From an uncultured Akkermansia sp. (GTDB lineage: Bacteria > Verrucomicrobiota > Verrucomicrobiia > Verrucomicrobiales > Akkermansiaceae), in contig CAJGDB010000001.1 in NCBI GenBank assembly GCA_904502165.1, positions 7,072-71,071 on the forward strand: a stretch of 64,000 nt of DNA, in the 5' to 3' direction. Below, one piece after another: positions 36,417 through 44,612 of the stretch. The position numbers and the translations under genes are program-made. Below the pieces are notes generated by a model, which saw only the letters and a program-made list of their open reading frames with translations, did no database searches and was not told where the DNA came from. Numbering within the stretch: position 1 is the stretch's first letter; each line of letters opens with the position of its first letter.

Positions 36417-37366
36417 TGAAAACGATACGCTTTGAACAAGGTTCCTCCCTCTGGAAAGATGCTCGCCGGCGGCTGATTCGCAACCGCGCGGCCATGGCTT
36501 CGCTCATCTTCCTGCTGCTCATGGCCTTTGCCTGCTTTGTGCTGCCGCTCTTTCCCTGTATTGCCAACCCGAATGCCACCAACCTGGCAGCCATCGGGGC
36601 TGATTGCAGCTGGGCCCACCCCTTTGGTACCGACCAGCTCGGGCGTGATTTGCTGGCCCGGGTGCTGTATGGTGGCCGTATCTCGCTGCTGGTGGGTGTG
36701 GTGGCCACGGTGGTGGCATTTGTTATCGGCCTCAGCTACGGACTTGTTTCCGGCTATGTGGGCGGGCGGACGGATGCGCTGATGATGCGAACGGTCGATG
36801 TGCTCTTTGCGCTTCCGTTCATTGTGCTGGTCATTGTGTTCTCGCTGAGTATCGAGACACCCAGCCGTGAGCTGACCAGCTGGGTTGTGGAGAACACTGG
36901 CTGGAGCCGTGAGAGTGTTGCTCCCATTCTGGGGCTTGTCCCGCTTTTCATTGCCATTGGTGCGCTGGGATGGCTCACCCTGGCGCGTATTGTCCGCACC
37001 CAGACGCTTGAAATCAAGGCTCAGGAATATGTGCTGGCGGCGCGTTCCCTGGGGTTGGGGCATCTCCGCATTCTCTTCTGCCATATTGCGCCCAACCTGC
37101 TGGGTACTGTGGTGGTCTACACCACGCTGGCCGTGCCGGGTATCATGCTCACGGAAAGCACGCTCTCCTTCATCGGGCTCGGGGTGCGTGCGCCCAATTC
37201 GTCGTGGGGTACTCTCATCAAAGAAGGGGCTGACCGCATGGAGGCTACGCCGGAGCTGTTGTTCTTCCCGGCGCTCTTCTTCTGCCTCACGCTGCTGGCG
37301 CTGAATTTCCTGGGCGACGGCCTGCGCGATGCACTGGACCCCAAATCCGGCGGGCGTGATTCGTAA
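36416..37366 (+). CDS. oppC: oligopeptide ABC transporter permease (OppC-like)
   Basis: 316 residues; N-terminal OppC_N segment (RRLIRNRAAMASLIFLLLMA), HPFGTDQLGRDLLARVLYGGRISL, six membrane helices and EAA loop QEYVLAARSLGLGHLRILFCHIAPN. Pairs with OppB. The usual oppD and oppF ATPase genes do not follow: a convergent unrelated gene begins 48 bases later, so ATPases must come from another locus. Confidence 0.94.
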   Translation: MKTIRFEQGSSLWKDARRRLIRNRAAMASLIFLLLMAFACFVLPLFPCIANPNATNLAAIGADCSWAHPFGTDQLGRDLLARVLYGGRISLLVGVVATVVAFVIGLSYGLVSGYVGGRTDALMMRTVDVLFALPFIVLVIVFSLSIETPSRELTSWVVENTGWSRESVAPILGLVPLFIAIGALGWLTLARIVRTQTLEIKAQEYVLAARSLGLGHLRILFCHIAPNLLGTVVVYTTLAVPGIMLTESTLSFIGLGVRAPNSSWGTLIKEGADRMEATPELLFFPALFFCLTLLALNFLGDGLRDALDPKSGGRDS

Positions 37367-37380
37367 GGGAGATTGTTCTG

Positions 37381-37416
37381 AAGCCCCGGCCCGGCTGCAC
37401 CTGTGCGGTGGGGCTT
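37381..37416. terminator. weak hairpin between convergent oppC and hypothetical gene
   Basis: AAGCCCC (37381-37387) can pair with GGGGCTT (37410-37416) around a GC-rich loop that may pair further. There is no U-tract on either strand, so termination is uncertain. Confidence 0.35.
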
Positions 37417-38131
37417 ACAGCTCCCATGGCTTTATCCGGCCGTTGTCAGTAGCCCGCATTTCGAGTTGCCTCAGACACAGCTCCTCCAGCTCGGTGGGCT
37501 TGCGGAAGGTTTCGTATTCTGGTTCTCTCCAGGAAACCCAGAGGGGCTGTTGCTTACGCTTCTTTTTTTTCTTATAGGCAAGCCGCCCGCCATAGGTGCA
37601 GAATTCCGTCACGGACTCTGCCTGTTCGCCACCGTGGCGGGCCAGGCATTTCTTGTACCGGCTGGCGGCTTCATCTGGCCCGAAAATGCCGTAGAACAGA
37701 CCGCTGTTCAGATACAGAGCCTCGTGATTCGTCTGCAGCCGGATGTGTTCCGGCAGGTTGATGTCGATGGTGATATCATCCTCAAAGATGCTGATGTCGT
37801 ACAGCGTCTGGAAATCCTTTTCCCGGGGGCCTCCTGGCTCGGCAAGATGGTGTAATGTAACCCACTTATTGATCATGATGCTGGAGGTGGTTCCCGCTCT
37901 TCCCAGTCTGAAACTCCGGCCTACACGATACCAGAGATGCTCTCTCCTGAGTAATTTCAGCAGCAGAAAGGAAATGGGAAATTTCGGGCGTCTGTTTTTC
38001 TGTATATTACGCCATAAACGGGAGGAGAGCTTGAACAACATCATGGACTTGATGTACCTGTACAGTTCTTCTCCAGCCTTGATGTACTTTGGCTCCGGCT
38101 CCGGTTCTGGTTCGTGGCGGCGACGAGTCAT
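37415..38131 (-). CDS. hypothetical basic cytoplasmic protein divergent from recombinase
   Basis: 238 residues with no signal or membrane segment and no family I recognise. It starts MTRRRHEPEPEPEP (a Glu-Pro repeat encoded by a GGCTCC-type repeat), has a basic helical section (MMLFKLSSRLWRNIQKNRR), a central acidic-aromatic part (DISIFEDDITIDINLPEHI) and a YKKKKKRKQQ cluster encoded across an A8 run (37563-37570 on the plus strand as T8). The start lies 6 bases after a TAGAAT box. It shares a 196-base divergent spacer with the tyrosine recombinase. Confidence 0.6.
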   Translation of the reverse strand: MTRRRHEPEPEPEPKYIKAGEELYRYIKSMMLFKLSSRLWRNIQKNRRPKFPISFLLLKLLRREHLWYRVGRSFRLGRAGTTSSIMINKWVTLHHLAEPGGPREKDFQTLYDISIFEDDITIDINLPEHIRLQTNHEALYLNSGLFYGIFGPDEAASRYKKCLARHGGEQAESVTEFCTYGGRLAYKKKKKRKQQPLWVSWREPEYETFRKPTELEELCLRQLEMRATDNGRIKPWEL

Positions 38132-38132
38132 G

Positions 38133-38163
38133 CCCCCATTCTACTACCCATTGCCAATGGGGG
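38133..38163. repeat. inverted repeat CCCCCATT-N15-AATGGGGG at hypothetical gene promoter
   Basis: CCCCCATT (38133-38140) and AATGGGGG (38156-38163) flank the -10/spacer of the minus-strand gene whose TAGAAT box is at 38138-38143. The right half is part of the 15-bp arm that recurs inverted at 38316-38330. It could be an operator or recombinase arm site. Confidence 0.5.
38149..38163. repeat. left 15-bp arm of inverted repeat (partner 38316-38330)
   Basis: CATTGCCAATGGGGG, whose reverse complement CCCCCATTGGCAATG occurs exactly at 38316-38330. The core CATTG-C-CAATG is itself palindromic. It lies 17 bases upstream of the start of the minus-strand hypothetical gene. Confidence 0.85.
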
Positions 38164-38181
38164 TGTAAGAATGATGCCGCA

Positions 38182-38248
38182 GGTAGGTAATACAGTGTAA
38201 AAATTGATTTTCAGTATCACAATTTTTATGTGAAACGCGCAACCTACC
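38182..38248. repeat. nested inverted repeats inside the divergent spacer
   Basis: GGTAGGT (38182-38188) is inverted as ACCTACC (38242-38248). Between them TAAAAATTG (38198-38206) is inverted as CAATTTTTA (38220-38228) with a 13-base spacer. The block is AT-rich compared with the neighbourhood and resembles a recombinase core site or a regulator binding region; there is no U-tract to make it a terminator. Confidence 0.5.
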
Positions 38249-38315
38249 CTTTGATATGCATTTTATTTTATGAAAAATGGGCTATAAAGTGAAGTGTTGA
38301 GTGAATTTTACTTGT

Positions 38316-38330
38316 CCCCCATTGGCAATG
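38316..38330. repeat. right 15-bp arm of inverted repeat, overlaps recombinase start codon
   Basis: CCCCCATTGGCAATG; the last three bases are the ATG proposed for the recombinase. Perfect inverse of 38149-38163; 152 bases lie between the arms. Confidence 0.85.
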
Positions 38331-39344
38331 CGTATGAAGAAACGAGAAGCAGAAACGGCATTATACCTCTTGAAGAAGAGTGGATTGTGTGTGTGCGATG
38401 CTGCGCGCCTTGTTCTTGAGCTGGTGGAGGGCTGCCGGCAGAGCGGGGGGCATGCCGGTTTGTTTGCGCGTTGCCGGCGCGCGGTTATGCTGGGGGTGGA
38501 GGCTCTGCGGCAGGAGGAAATGAGTGTTCCCTTTGCCGAAGCTGTGGCGTTTACTCTGCGGGTGAAGCAGCACCGGGCGGCGCGCACGCAGAGCGATATT
38601 GCGTATTACATGCGGCGGTTGATGCGGGCTGTGCCGGGACTGGCGGGGCGGGCTTTGCGTTCTCTCACATCGCAGGATTGCTGCCGCATGCTTCAGGCTG
38701 CGTACGGAACCCCAAGTCAGCGGCGCAAGGCACGGGCTATCTTATCGGGGGTGTTCAGCGTGGGGCGGCGGCAGGGCTGGTGCGGTGAGAATCCTGTTCT
38801 GCTGGTGGAGGTGCCGGCGGTGCAGGAGAAAGAGATTGCCCCCCTGCCACTGGCAGAGGTGCGGCAACTGGTGGAGACGGCGCGGAAGCCGGCACATGCG
38901 GCTGTGCTGCCGGCGCTGGGGCTCATGCTGCATGCCGGGGTGCGCCCGCATGAGATTCAGCGCCTGCACTGGCAGGATGTTGACCTGGAGGAGCGTGAGC
39001 TGTGCATTGCTGCCCGTCACAGCAAGACGGGGGGCTCCCGGCGTATTCCTCTTTCTCGTTCTTTACTGCGCCTGTTATCTGCCCATGCCGGGAGCGGGCC
39101 TATCTGCCCACCGAACTGGCGGCAGCGCTGGCTGCAGTTGCGGCGGGCGGCGGGGTTTGCCCGCTGGGTGCCGGATGTGCTGCGCCATACTTTTGCGAGT
39201 TATCATGTAAAACACCACCGGGATATGGCGGCTCTGCAGTTGAGCATGGGGCACCGTGACCAGCGTCTGCTGATGAACCGTTATATCAATCTGCGGGGCA
39301 TTTCCCGGCCTGATGCCGCGGCTTTCTGGGCGCTGCGCTTGTAA
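38328..39344 (+). CDS. tyrosine recombinase/integrase
   Basis: 338 residues from ATG 38328 (an in-frame GTG at 38301 and ATG at 38334 are alternatives). N-terminal SAM-like core-binding domain (about 60-165), then catalytic residues in order: Arg in AGVRPHEIQRL, Lys in SKTGGSRRIPL, HxxR-type box as DVLRHTFASYH, His in MGHRD and nucleophile Tyr in LMNRYINL. Tyrosine recombinases exchange DNA at short inverted-arm sites, for element integration or promoter inversion. No phage or element genes accompany it. A TATAAA box at 38283-38288 may drive it. Convergent with nhaC. Confidence 0.93.
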   Translation: MRMKKREAETALYLLKKSGLCVCDAARLVLELVEGCRQSGGHAGLFARCRRAVMLGVEALRQEEMSVPFAEAVAFTLRVKQHRAARTQSDIAYYMRRLMRAVPGLAGRALRSLTSQDCCRMLQAAYGTPSQRRKARAILSGVFSVGRRQGWCGENPVLLVEVPAVQEKEIAPLPLAEVRQLVETARKPAHAAVLPALGLMLHAGVRPHEIQRLHWQDVDLEERELCIAARHSKTGGSRRIPLSRSLLRLLSAHAGSGPICPPNWRQRWLQLRRAAGFARWVPDVLRHTFASYHVKHHRDMAALQLSMGHRDQRLLMNRYINLRGISRPDAAAFWALRL

Positions 39345-39350
39345 AAAGAA

Positions 39351-39384
39351 GCCGCGCAGCCGGAATATTCCTCCGTTGCGCGGC
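39351..39384 (-). terminator. nhaC terminator
   Basis: GCCGCGCA (39351-39358) pairs with TGCGCGGC (39377-39384), with an inner GGAATATTCC palindrome; on the minus strand it is followed by TTCTTTTTAC. It begins 24 bases after the nhaC stop and also follows the recombinase stop. Confidence 0.8.
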
Positions 39385-39407
39385 AATTCCATTCTGCCGG
39401 GGGACTC

Positions 39408-40718
39408 TTACTTCTTATGGGCGAGCCCGAAGAAGATGAAGACCAGGGCGGACAGCCCCATGACAAAGGGGTAGAAGAGGTAGGGAATGATGGCAAAGGC
39501 AGTAATGCCGGCGAGGGCGGAGCCCATGAGCAGCTGGGCGCCGTACGGCAGGATACCCTGTACCACGCAGGAGGCGGTGTCGAGCAGGCTGGCAGCACGC
39601 GGAGCGGGGATGCTGTATTTTTCTGCAATGCCCTTGGCAATGTGCCCCACGGCTACGATGGCCACAGTGTTGTTGGCGGTGCAGAAGTTGGCCAGGGCGG
39701 TCATGAGCGCGATGCTGAGTTCGGCTCCCTTGCGGCCTTTGATGCAGGCGGTGAGGTGGGAGATGATGTAGGAGAGCCCGCCGTTGTAGCGGATGAGTTC
39801 GAGCATGCCAGCCGCCAGGAGGGTGACGATGATGAGCTCGCCCATGCCGGTCATGCCGTTGCCCATGGCGCTTACCCAGTCCATGATTCCGGCGGGGGTG
39901 TTGATGCAGGCTACTATGCCTGTGGAGATGATGCCGAGGATGAGCACCTTCATGACATTCACGCCGGCCAGGGCGGTACCCAGTACCAGCAGGTATGGAA
40001 TGACCTTGAGCCAGGCGGTTTCCTGCGGTACTTCCACCGGAGCCAGGTTCCAGCCGAGCGCGATGTAGATGCCCAGCACCAGCAGGGCTGCCGGGAATAC
40101 GATGGCAAAGTTGGCCTTGAACTTATCCTGCATGGCGCAGCCCTGGGTGCGGGTGGCGGCAATGGTCGTGTCGGAAATGAAGGACAGGTTGTCGCCGAAG
40201 AAGGCACCGCCGATAACGCCGCCTGCCATGAGGGCGAGGCTGGCACCCGCTTTGTCTGCCAGGCCTACGGCTACCGGCATGAGGGCCACGATGGTGCCTA
40301 CCGAGGTGCCAATGGAGAGGGATATGGCGCAGGCTGCCAGGAATACCCCGGCCAGTACCATGTTGGCCGGCAGCAGGGAGAGGGTGAGGTTGACGGTGGC
40401 ATCAACCGAGCCGATGTGTTTGGCTGACTGGGCAAAAGCACCGGCGAGTATGAAAATCCACACCATCATCATGATATTGCTGTGCGCTGCGCCGCGGGAG
40501 AAGCGCTCCACCCGCTCAGAGAATCGGCGCGGGCGGCATACGACAAAGGCCCAGGCGCAGGCGGCCATGAAGGCAACGGTGACCGGCATCTTGTAAAAGT
40601 CCCCCACGATGACCGAGGTGGTCACATAGAGCAGGAAGAAGACGAGCAGCGGACTGAGTATCCACAGACCGCGGCTGTGGGAGATGCAGGGGATTTCTGG
40701 CAGGTGGTTCTTGTTCAC
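39408..40718 (-). CDS. Na+/H+ antiporter, NhaC family
   Basis: 436 residues, GTG start at 40718, about 11-12 membrane helices. NhaC-type motifs: LSIGTSVGTIVALMPVAVGL, GGVIGGAFFGDNLSFISDTTIAATRTQG, and NNTVAIVAVGHIAK. It would exchange Na+ and H+ for pH and sodium balance, though relatives carry out malate/lactate or amino acid exchange. Monocistronic, with its own promoter and terminator. Confidence 0.88.
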   Translation of the reverse strand: MNKNHLPEIPCISHSRGLWILSPLLVFFLLYVTTSVIVGDFYKMPVTVAFMAACAWAFVVCRPRRFSERVERFSRGAAHSNIMMMVWIFILAGAFAQSAKHIGSVDATVNLTLSLLPANMVLAGVFLAACAISLSIGTSVGTIVALMPVAVGLADKAGASLALMAGGVIGGAFFGDNLSFISDTTIAATRTQGCAMQDKFKANFAIVFPAALLVLGIYIALGWNLAPVEVPQETAWLKVIPYLLVLGTALAGVNVMKVLILGIISTGIVACINTPAGIMDWVSAMGNGMTGMGELIIVTLLAAGMLELIRYNGGLSYIISHLTACIKGRKGAELSIALMTALANFCTANNTVAIVAVGHIAKGIAEKYSIPAPRAASLLDTASCVVQGILPYGAQLLMGSALAGITAFAIIPYLFYPFVMGLSALVFIFFGLAHKK

Positions 40719-40746
40719 TTCTGGGAATGGGGCTTAATACGCCGCA

Positions 40747-40775
40747 AGTGTAGCAGCACCAGGGTGAGATGTCAA
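40747..40775 (-). promoter_or_regulatory. nhaC-like gene promoter
   Basis: Minus-strand TTGACA (40770-40775), 17-bp spacer, TACACT (40747-40752), then 28 bases to the GTG start. Unlike most promoters here it leaves a real 5' leader of about 21 bases. Confidence 0.65.
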
Positions 40776-40935
40776 AGAAAACAACCCGCAGGCAAGTGTA
40801 TTATGCTGCCATTTTTGAGCGTTATTGGAGCATGTTTTTCTGTAAGGTATTTAATTTCAGTTTCTAAATAACAATTTTGTGCGCCAGGCAGCAGAGGGGC
40901 TGCCCGCCGGGGGTGCTGTGCCTGTTAATTCCAGC

Positions 40936-40965
40936 TTGACGCCTTGCGGGGTGTGATGATAGAAT
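40936..40965 (+). promoter_or_regulatory. recJ promoter, leaderless type
   Basis: TTGACG (40936-40941), 18-bp spacer, TGATAGAAT with -10 TAGAAT at 40960-40965, 6 bases, ATG at 40972. The rest of the 253-base gap (40719-40971) holds the divergent nhaC promoter and a small GGCAGC/GCTGCC hairpin with no U-tract. Confidence 0.7.
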
Positions 40966-40971
40966 GGCCCC

Positions 40972-42690
40972 ATGAGTACTAAGTTCAGTTGGGAATTGCG
41001 CCCGACGGACGGAAGTGTGGATTTTGGCGATGAATTGAACGCACAGCTGCCGCTGCTGGTTCGAAAGTTGCTGGCTCAGCGAGGCATTTCCGGTCGTGAG
41101 AAGGCACTAAGATTCCTGAAACCCAAGCTAGCCGACCTGGGCGACCCTTTCGCCTTGCGGGAGATGGATGTAGCCGTTGAGCGCATCTTCCGCGCGGCAG
41201 ACAACGGTGAGCACGTCTGCATCTATGGTGATTATGATGTGGACGGCGTGAGCTCTGTCACGCTGCTGTATGCGATTCTGCGCGCCTATGGTATCCGCAC
41301 GGATTATTTCATACCGGTTCGCACACGGGAAGGCTACGGCCTGAGCGATGAGGGTATGGCCAATGCTATGGAGGCCTGCGGTGGTAAGCCGGATCTGCTG
41401 ATTGCGGTGGACTGCGGCACTTCTTCTGTGGAAGAGGTGCGCTGGCTGCAGGGGCAGGGGATTGATGTGGTGATTCTGGACCACCATGAGGCGAGTACCC
41501 AGGGGCGGCCCCCCGCGGTGGCTGTGGTGAATGCCAAGCTGGAGGGGGATAGCCCGTATACTTACCTGTGCAGCGCTGGTGTGGTGTTCAAACTGGCGCA
41601 TGCGATGCTGAAGATGCGCCGGCTGGCTCATTTTGACCTGAAGCAGTATCTGGATGTGGTGGCTATTGCCACGGTGGCTGATATTGTGCCGCTGGTGGGC
41701 GAAAACCGCCTGCTGACACGCCACGGCCTGCGGGTGATGGAGAGTGGCGGCAATATCGGTATTCAGGCTCTTAACCGGGTGACGAACCTGAACCGCCGCC
41801 CCAATGCCAGCCATATTTCGTTCCGTATCGGTCCGCGTCTGAATGCGGCCGGCCGTATGGACAGCCCGCTGGATTCGCTCAACCTGCTCATGGCGCGTGA
41901 TACTGCTGTGGCGCTGGAGCTGGCTGAGCGCCTTGAGCAGCACAACCGCGCCCGCCAGCAGGAGGAGGAGAAGATCCGCCATGAGGCGATGGAGATGCTG
42001 TCGCGTTCCTTCTCCCCGGAGCGGGATAATGTGATTGTGCTGGGGTCGCGTACCTGGCACCCCGGGGTGGTGGGTATCGTGGCTTCGCTGCTGATGCGCC
42101 GTTACCATAAGCCCACTTTTGTGATTTCGCTGGATGAAAATGGTGTGGGTAAGGGAAGCGGTCGCTCGGTTCCGGGAATTTCTCTGGTGCAGGCTATTCA
42201 CGCTTGTGCCGATACGCTGATTTCCGGCGGTGGTCATGATATGGCTGCCGGGCTGGTGATTCATGAGGATATGATTGATGCGTTCCGTGAACGCTTCGAT
42301 GCTTTTGTGCGTGAGAATGTGGATCCCTCCCGGCTTATGCCGGTGCTCAATATTGATGCTGAGGTGACGTTCCCTGAGCTGACTCTGGATTTGCTTGATA
42401 GTTATGAATTGCTGGAGCCTTTCGGCAATACAAACCCGCAGCCGGTGTTCATGAGCCGCAATGTGATGCTGACGGATGCTCCACGCCACCTGCAGGGTAA
42501 CCACCTGCGCCTGGGGCTGCGCCAGGGGAGCTGCGAGTGTGATGCTATGTACTTCAATGGCGGGCAGTTGCGCCTGCCGGATCCGCCCTGGGATATTGCG
42601 TATACGATTGACCGCAATGTATGGCGTGGCCGTACAATGCTTTCCATTTCTATTCAGGATATCCGCCCTGCCGCTGCTGCCTGTTCATGA
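40972..42690 (+). CDS. recJ: single-stranded-DNA-specific exonuclease RecJ
   Basis: 572 residues. DHH phosphoesterase motifs: YGDYDVDGVSSVTLLYA (motif I), IAVDCGTSS (II), VILDHHEAS (III), plus DHHA1 domain with RIGPRLNAAGRMDSP, GRSVPGISL and SGGGHDMAAG, and a C-terminal OB-fold region. RecJ degrades 5' single-stranded ends in recombination and mismatch repair, complementing mutL and the helicase in this window. The stop overlaps the next start (ATGA at 42687-42690). Confidence 0.96.
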   Translation: MSTKFSWELRPTDGSVDFGDELNAQLPLLVRKLLAQRGISGREKALRFLKPKLADLGDPFALREMDVAVERIFRAADNGEHVCIYGDYDVDGVSSVTLLYAILRAYGIRTDYFIPVRTREGYGLSDEGMANAMEACGGKPDLLIAVDCGTSSVEEVRWLQGQGIDVVILDHHEASTQGRPPAVAVVNAKLEGDSPYTYLCSAGVVFKLAHAMLKMRRLAHFDLKQYLDVVAIATVADIVPLVGENRLLTRHGLRVMESGGNIGIQALNRVTNLNRRPNASHISFRIGPRLNAAGRMDSPLDSLNLLMARDTAVALELAERLEQHNRARQQEEEKIRHEAMEMLSRSFSPERDNVIVLGSRTWHPGVVGIVASLLMRRYHKPTFVISLDENGVGKGSGRSVPGISLVQAIHACADTLISGGGHDMAAGLVIHEDMIDAFRERFDAFVRENVDPSRLMPVLNIDAEVTFPELTLDLLDSYELLEPFGNTNPQPVFMSRNVMLTDAPRHLQGNHLRLGLRQGSCECDAMYFNGGQLRLPDPPWDIAYTIDRNVWRGRTMLSISIQDIRPAAAACS

Positions 42691-43619
42691 AGAAGCCCAG
42701 CCAGAGTTCCCGCCGCTCTTCCCGCCGGTTGCCATCGGCGGAGTTCGGGGATTGGCGTATGCCGCTGGAGAAACCGCATGAGGCAGAGCACCTGGAACCT
42801 CCTCCCATGAGCGTGTTCCGCCGCCTGCGGGTGCATGTCAGCTACCTTCAGTCCCTTGACCCTGTATATGACTATGAGGTGGAGGACTGGAAACCTATCA
42901 AGGGCTTGAAGCAGGCGGTACACATGACGATTGGCCTATGCCTGCTTCCTTTGTCTGTGGTGATGGTGTATGCTCTGCTGCTGCAGCTGCACCATGCAAC
43001 GCCGATGGTGAGCGAACTGGCGTTCTGGCAGAGTGTGCCGGTGTGGTTCAGTGTGCTGGGGGCACTGGTGTTTGCGAGTGTGAAGTATTTCCGCCTGATA
43101 GACCCGATTCTGATGTTCCTCTATGTGCTGGGGCATGAGCTGACCCATGCGTTGGCGGCTTTGCTCTGCATGGGCCGTGTGCGCGCCCTGAGTGTGGATC
43201 TGGATGGCGGATTTGTGGACACGGATGCCGATAATATCTTTGTTTCGCTGGCGCCTTATTTTGTTCCCTTGTGGGCGCTGTTGTGGATGGCGACTTTCTT
43301 TGTGGCGAACTGGATTTACCCGTTTGATTCCTACCAGGCATGGTTCTATGCGGGCTTCGGTTTCTGGCTGACGTACCATGTGTACTGGACGCTGTGGGTG
43401 ATTCCCCGCGAGCAGCCGGATTTGCTTGAGAACGGGGTGATTCTTTCATTCATGATTATCCTGCTGAGTAACCTGGCCGGCGTGTTGCTGATTCTGCGTG
43501 CATTCGGTCTTATCTCCTTTGAGGGGTATGCTCAGGATTTTGTGCTGGCCGCCCGGGAAATTGGTGCTGCCTTTGCTGACCTTGCAAGGTTGTTGGTTCA
43601 GCTCTTCTCTTCGGTATAA
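42687..43619 (+). CDS. M50-like membrane metalloprotease
   Basis: 310 residues; the start at 42687 overlaps the recJ stop. A basic cytoplasmic N-terminus, five to six membrane helices, and zinc motif HELTH (about 150-154) at the end of a helix (LMFLYVLGHELTHALAALLCMG), followed by SLAPYFVPLWALLW that resembles the second half of intramembrane site-2-type proteases. No PDZ domain. The coupling to recJ suggests shared expression rather than shared function. Substrates unknown. Confidence 0.75.
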   Translation: MKKPSQSSRRSSRRLPSAEFGDWRMPLEKPHEAEHLEPPPMSVFRRLRVHVSYLQSLDPVYDYEVEDWKPIKGLKQAVHMTIGLCLLPLSVVMVYALLLQLHHATPMVSELAFWQSVPVWFSVLGALVFASVKYFRLIDPILMFLYVLGHELTHALAALLCMGRVRALSVDLDGGFVDTDADNIFVSLAPYFVPLWALLWMATFFVANWIYPFDSYQAWFYAGFGFWLTYHVYWTLWVIPREQPDLLENGVILSFMIILLSNLAGVLLILRAFGLISFEGYAQDFVLAAREIGAAFADLARLLVQLFSSV

Positions 43620-43650
43620 CTTGATTTCAACAGATTGGATGTACTAACGT

Positions 43651-44553
43651 ATGACAAGTATGGAAACAACTTCTCCTCAGACGGATTGCTACCTGATTCT
43701 CTGCCATAACCGCCCCTGGCAGGTGAATGCCCTGAGTTCATATCTTGCAGAACAGGGGCACTATGTGTTTATTCATGTGGATGCCTCTTCTGCCATTGCT
43801 TCTGAGATTCTCACTTCTGAACGAATCAGGCTGGTCGAGCCCCGGATTGCGGTGAAATGGGGGAGCTTTTCCATGATTTCGGCTGAAATGTCGTTGATTC
43901 GCGCGGCTATGGCAACAGGGGTGAGGTATCGTTACGTTCACCTCATCAGCGGGCAGTGTCTGCCGGCAGCTGGCCGGGCTAAGACTGAGGAGCTTCTCAA
44001 TGCAGCCTATGCAGAGAAACAGCAGATAATCAGCTGTTCTACGGAGCCTATTACGAAGGGGTGGGGGAGAAAGGGCCTTCTGTACCGCATTGCTGTATGG
44101 TATCCTCAGTGCATTGTGGACCGCAATAATAAATGGCACCGCTATTTCCACAAGTGGAAGAAATTGTGGCGTTTTACCGGCCTTCGCCGCTTCTCATGGA
44201 AGAAGTTTGCTCCTTTCCATTCGGGGTCCCAGTGGTGGTCCCTTACGGGTGACTGCGTGCAGGAGCTGCTCCGTTATGTGGATGAACACCCGGATTTCTA
44301 TGATTTCTTCCGGCATACTTTCTGTAGTGATGAAATGTTTGTTCAGTCCACGCTCATGCACCTGACGCCCAAGCCGTACATTTTGGGCTCCAATAAGCGC
44401 TTCATGATTTGGCGGCGCAGCATGTCTCCTGCTGATCTTGTGGAGGAGGAGTGGCCTCAGGTATGGTCCAGCAACTGTCTTATAGCTCGTAAATTCCTGA
44501 TGGAACCGGGTGAAACAGAACGCTATCTGGCTGCCCTGAATGCTGAATTTTAA
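43651..44553 (+). CDS. glycosyltransferase family 14 (core-2/I-branching-like)
   Basis: 300 residues; motifs of the GT14 family: YLILCHNRPWQVNALSSYL, YVFIHVDASS, VKWGSFSMISAE, YVHLISGQCLP, HSGSQWWSLTGDCV and SDEMFVQSTLM. Such enzymes add beta-linked sugars to glycans; bacterial members are found in capsule or LPS loci. Alternative start at 43660 (METTS). Thirty-one bases after the M50-like gene, so possibly in the same transcript. Confidence 0.85.
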   Translation: MTSMETTSPQTDCYLILCHNRPWQVNALSSYLAEQGHYVFIHVDASSAIASEILTSERIRLVEPRIAVKWGSFSMISAEMSLIRAAMATGVRYRYVHLISGQCLPAAGRAKTEELLNAAYAEKQQIISCSTEPITKGWGRKGLLYRIAVWYPQCIVDRNNKWHRYFHKWKKLWRFTGLRRFSWKKFAPFHSGSQWWSLTGDCVQELLRYVDEHPDFYDFFRHTFCSDEMFVQSTLMHLTPKPYILGSNKRFMIWRRSMSPADLVEEEWPQVWSSNCLIARKFLMEPGETERYLAALNAEF

Positions 44554-44573
44554 GACAGCGGCACAGTTTTGCC

Positions 44574-44601
44574 TTGTAAGCGGTGGAAAATCTGGCATAA
44601 T
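44574..44601 (+). promoter_or_regulatory. sufT promoter
   Basis: TTGTAA (44574-44579), 16-bp spacer, CATAAT with upstream TGG (44596-44601), 11 bases to the ATG at 44613. Confidence 0.45.
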
Positions 44602-44612
44602 TTGCGCCGCCT

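Noticed and set aside
38198..38228. dif-like XerC/XerD site (TAAAAATTG-N13-CAATTTTTA)
   Set aside because: The spacer is 13 bases, not 6-8, and arms are only 9 bp; it does not match dif, so it is listed only as a nested repeat.
40888..40904. GGCAGC/GCTGCC hairpin before recJ as attenuator
   Set aside because: No U-tract and located upstream of the promoter, so it would not be transcribed from it.
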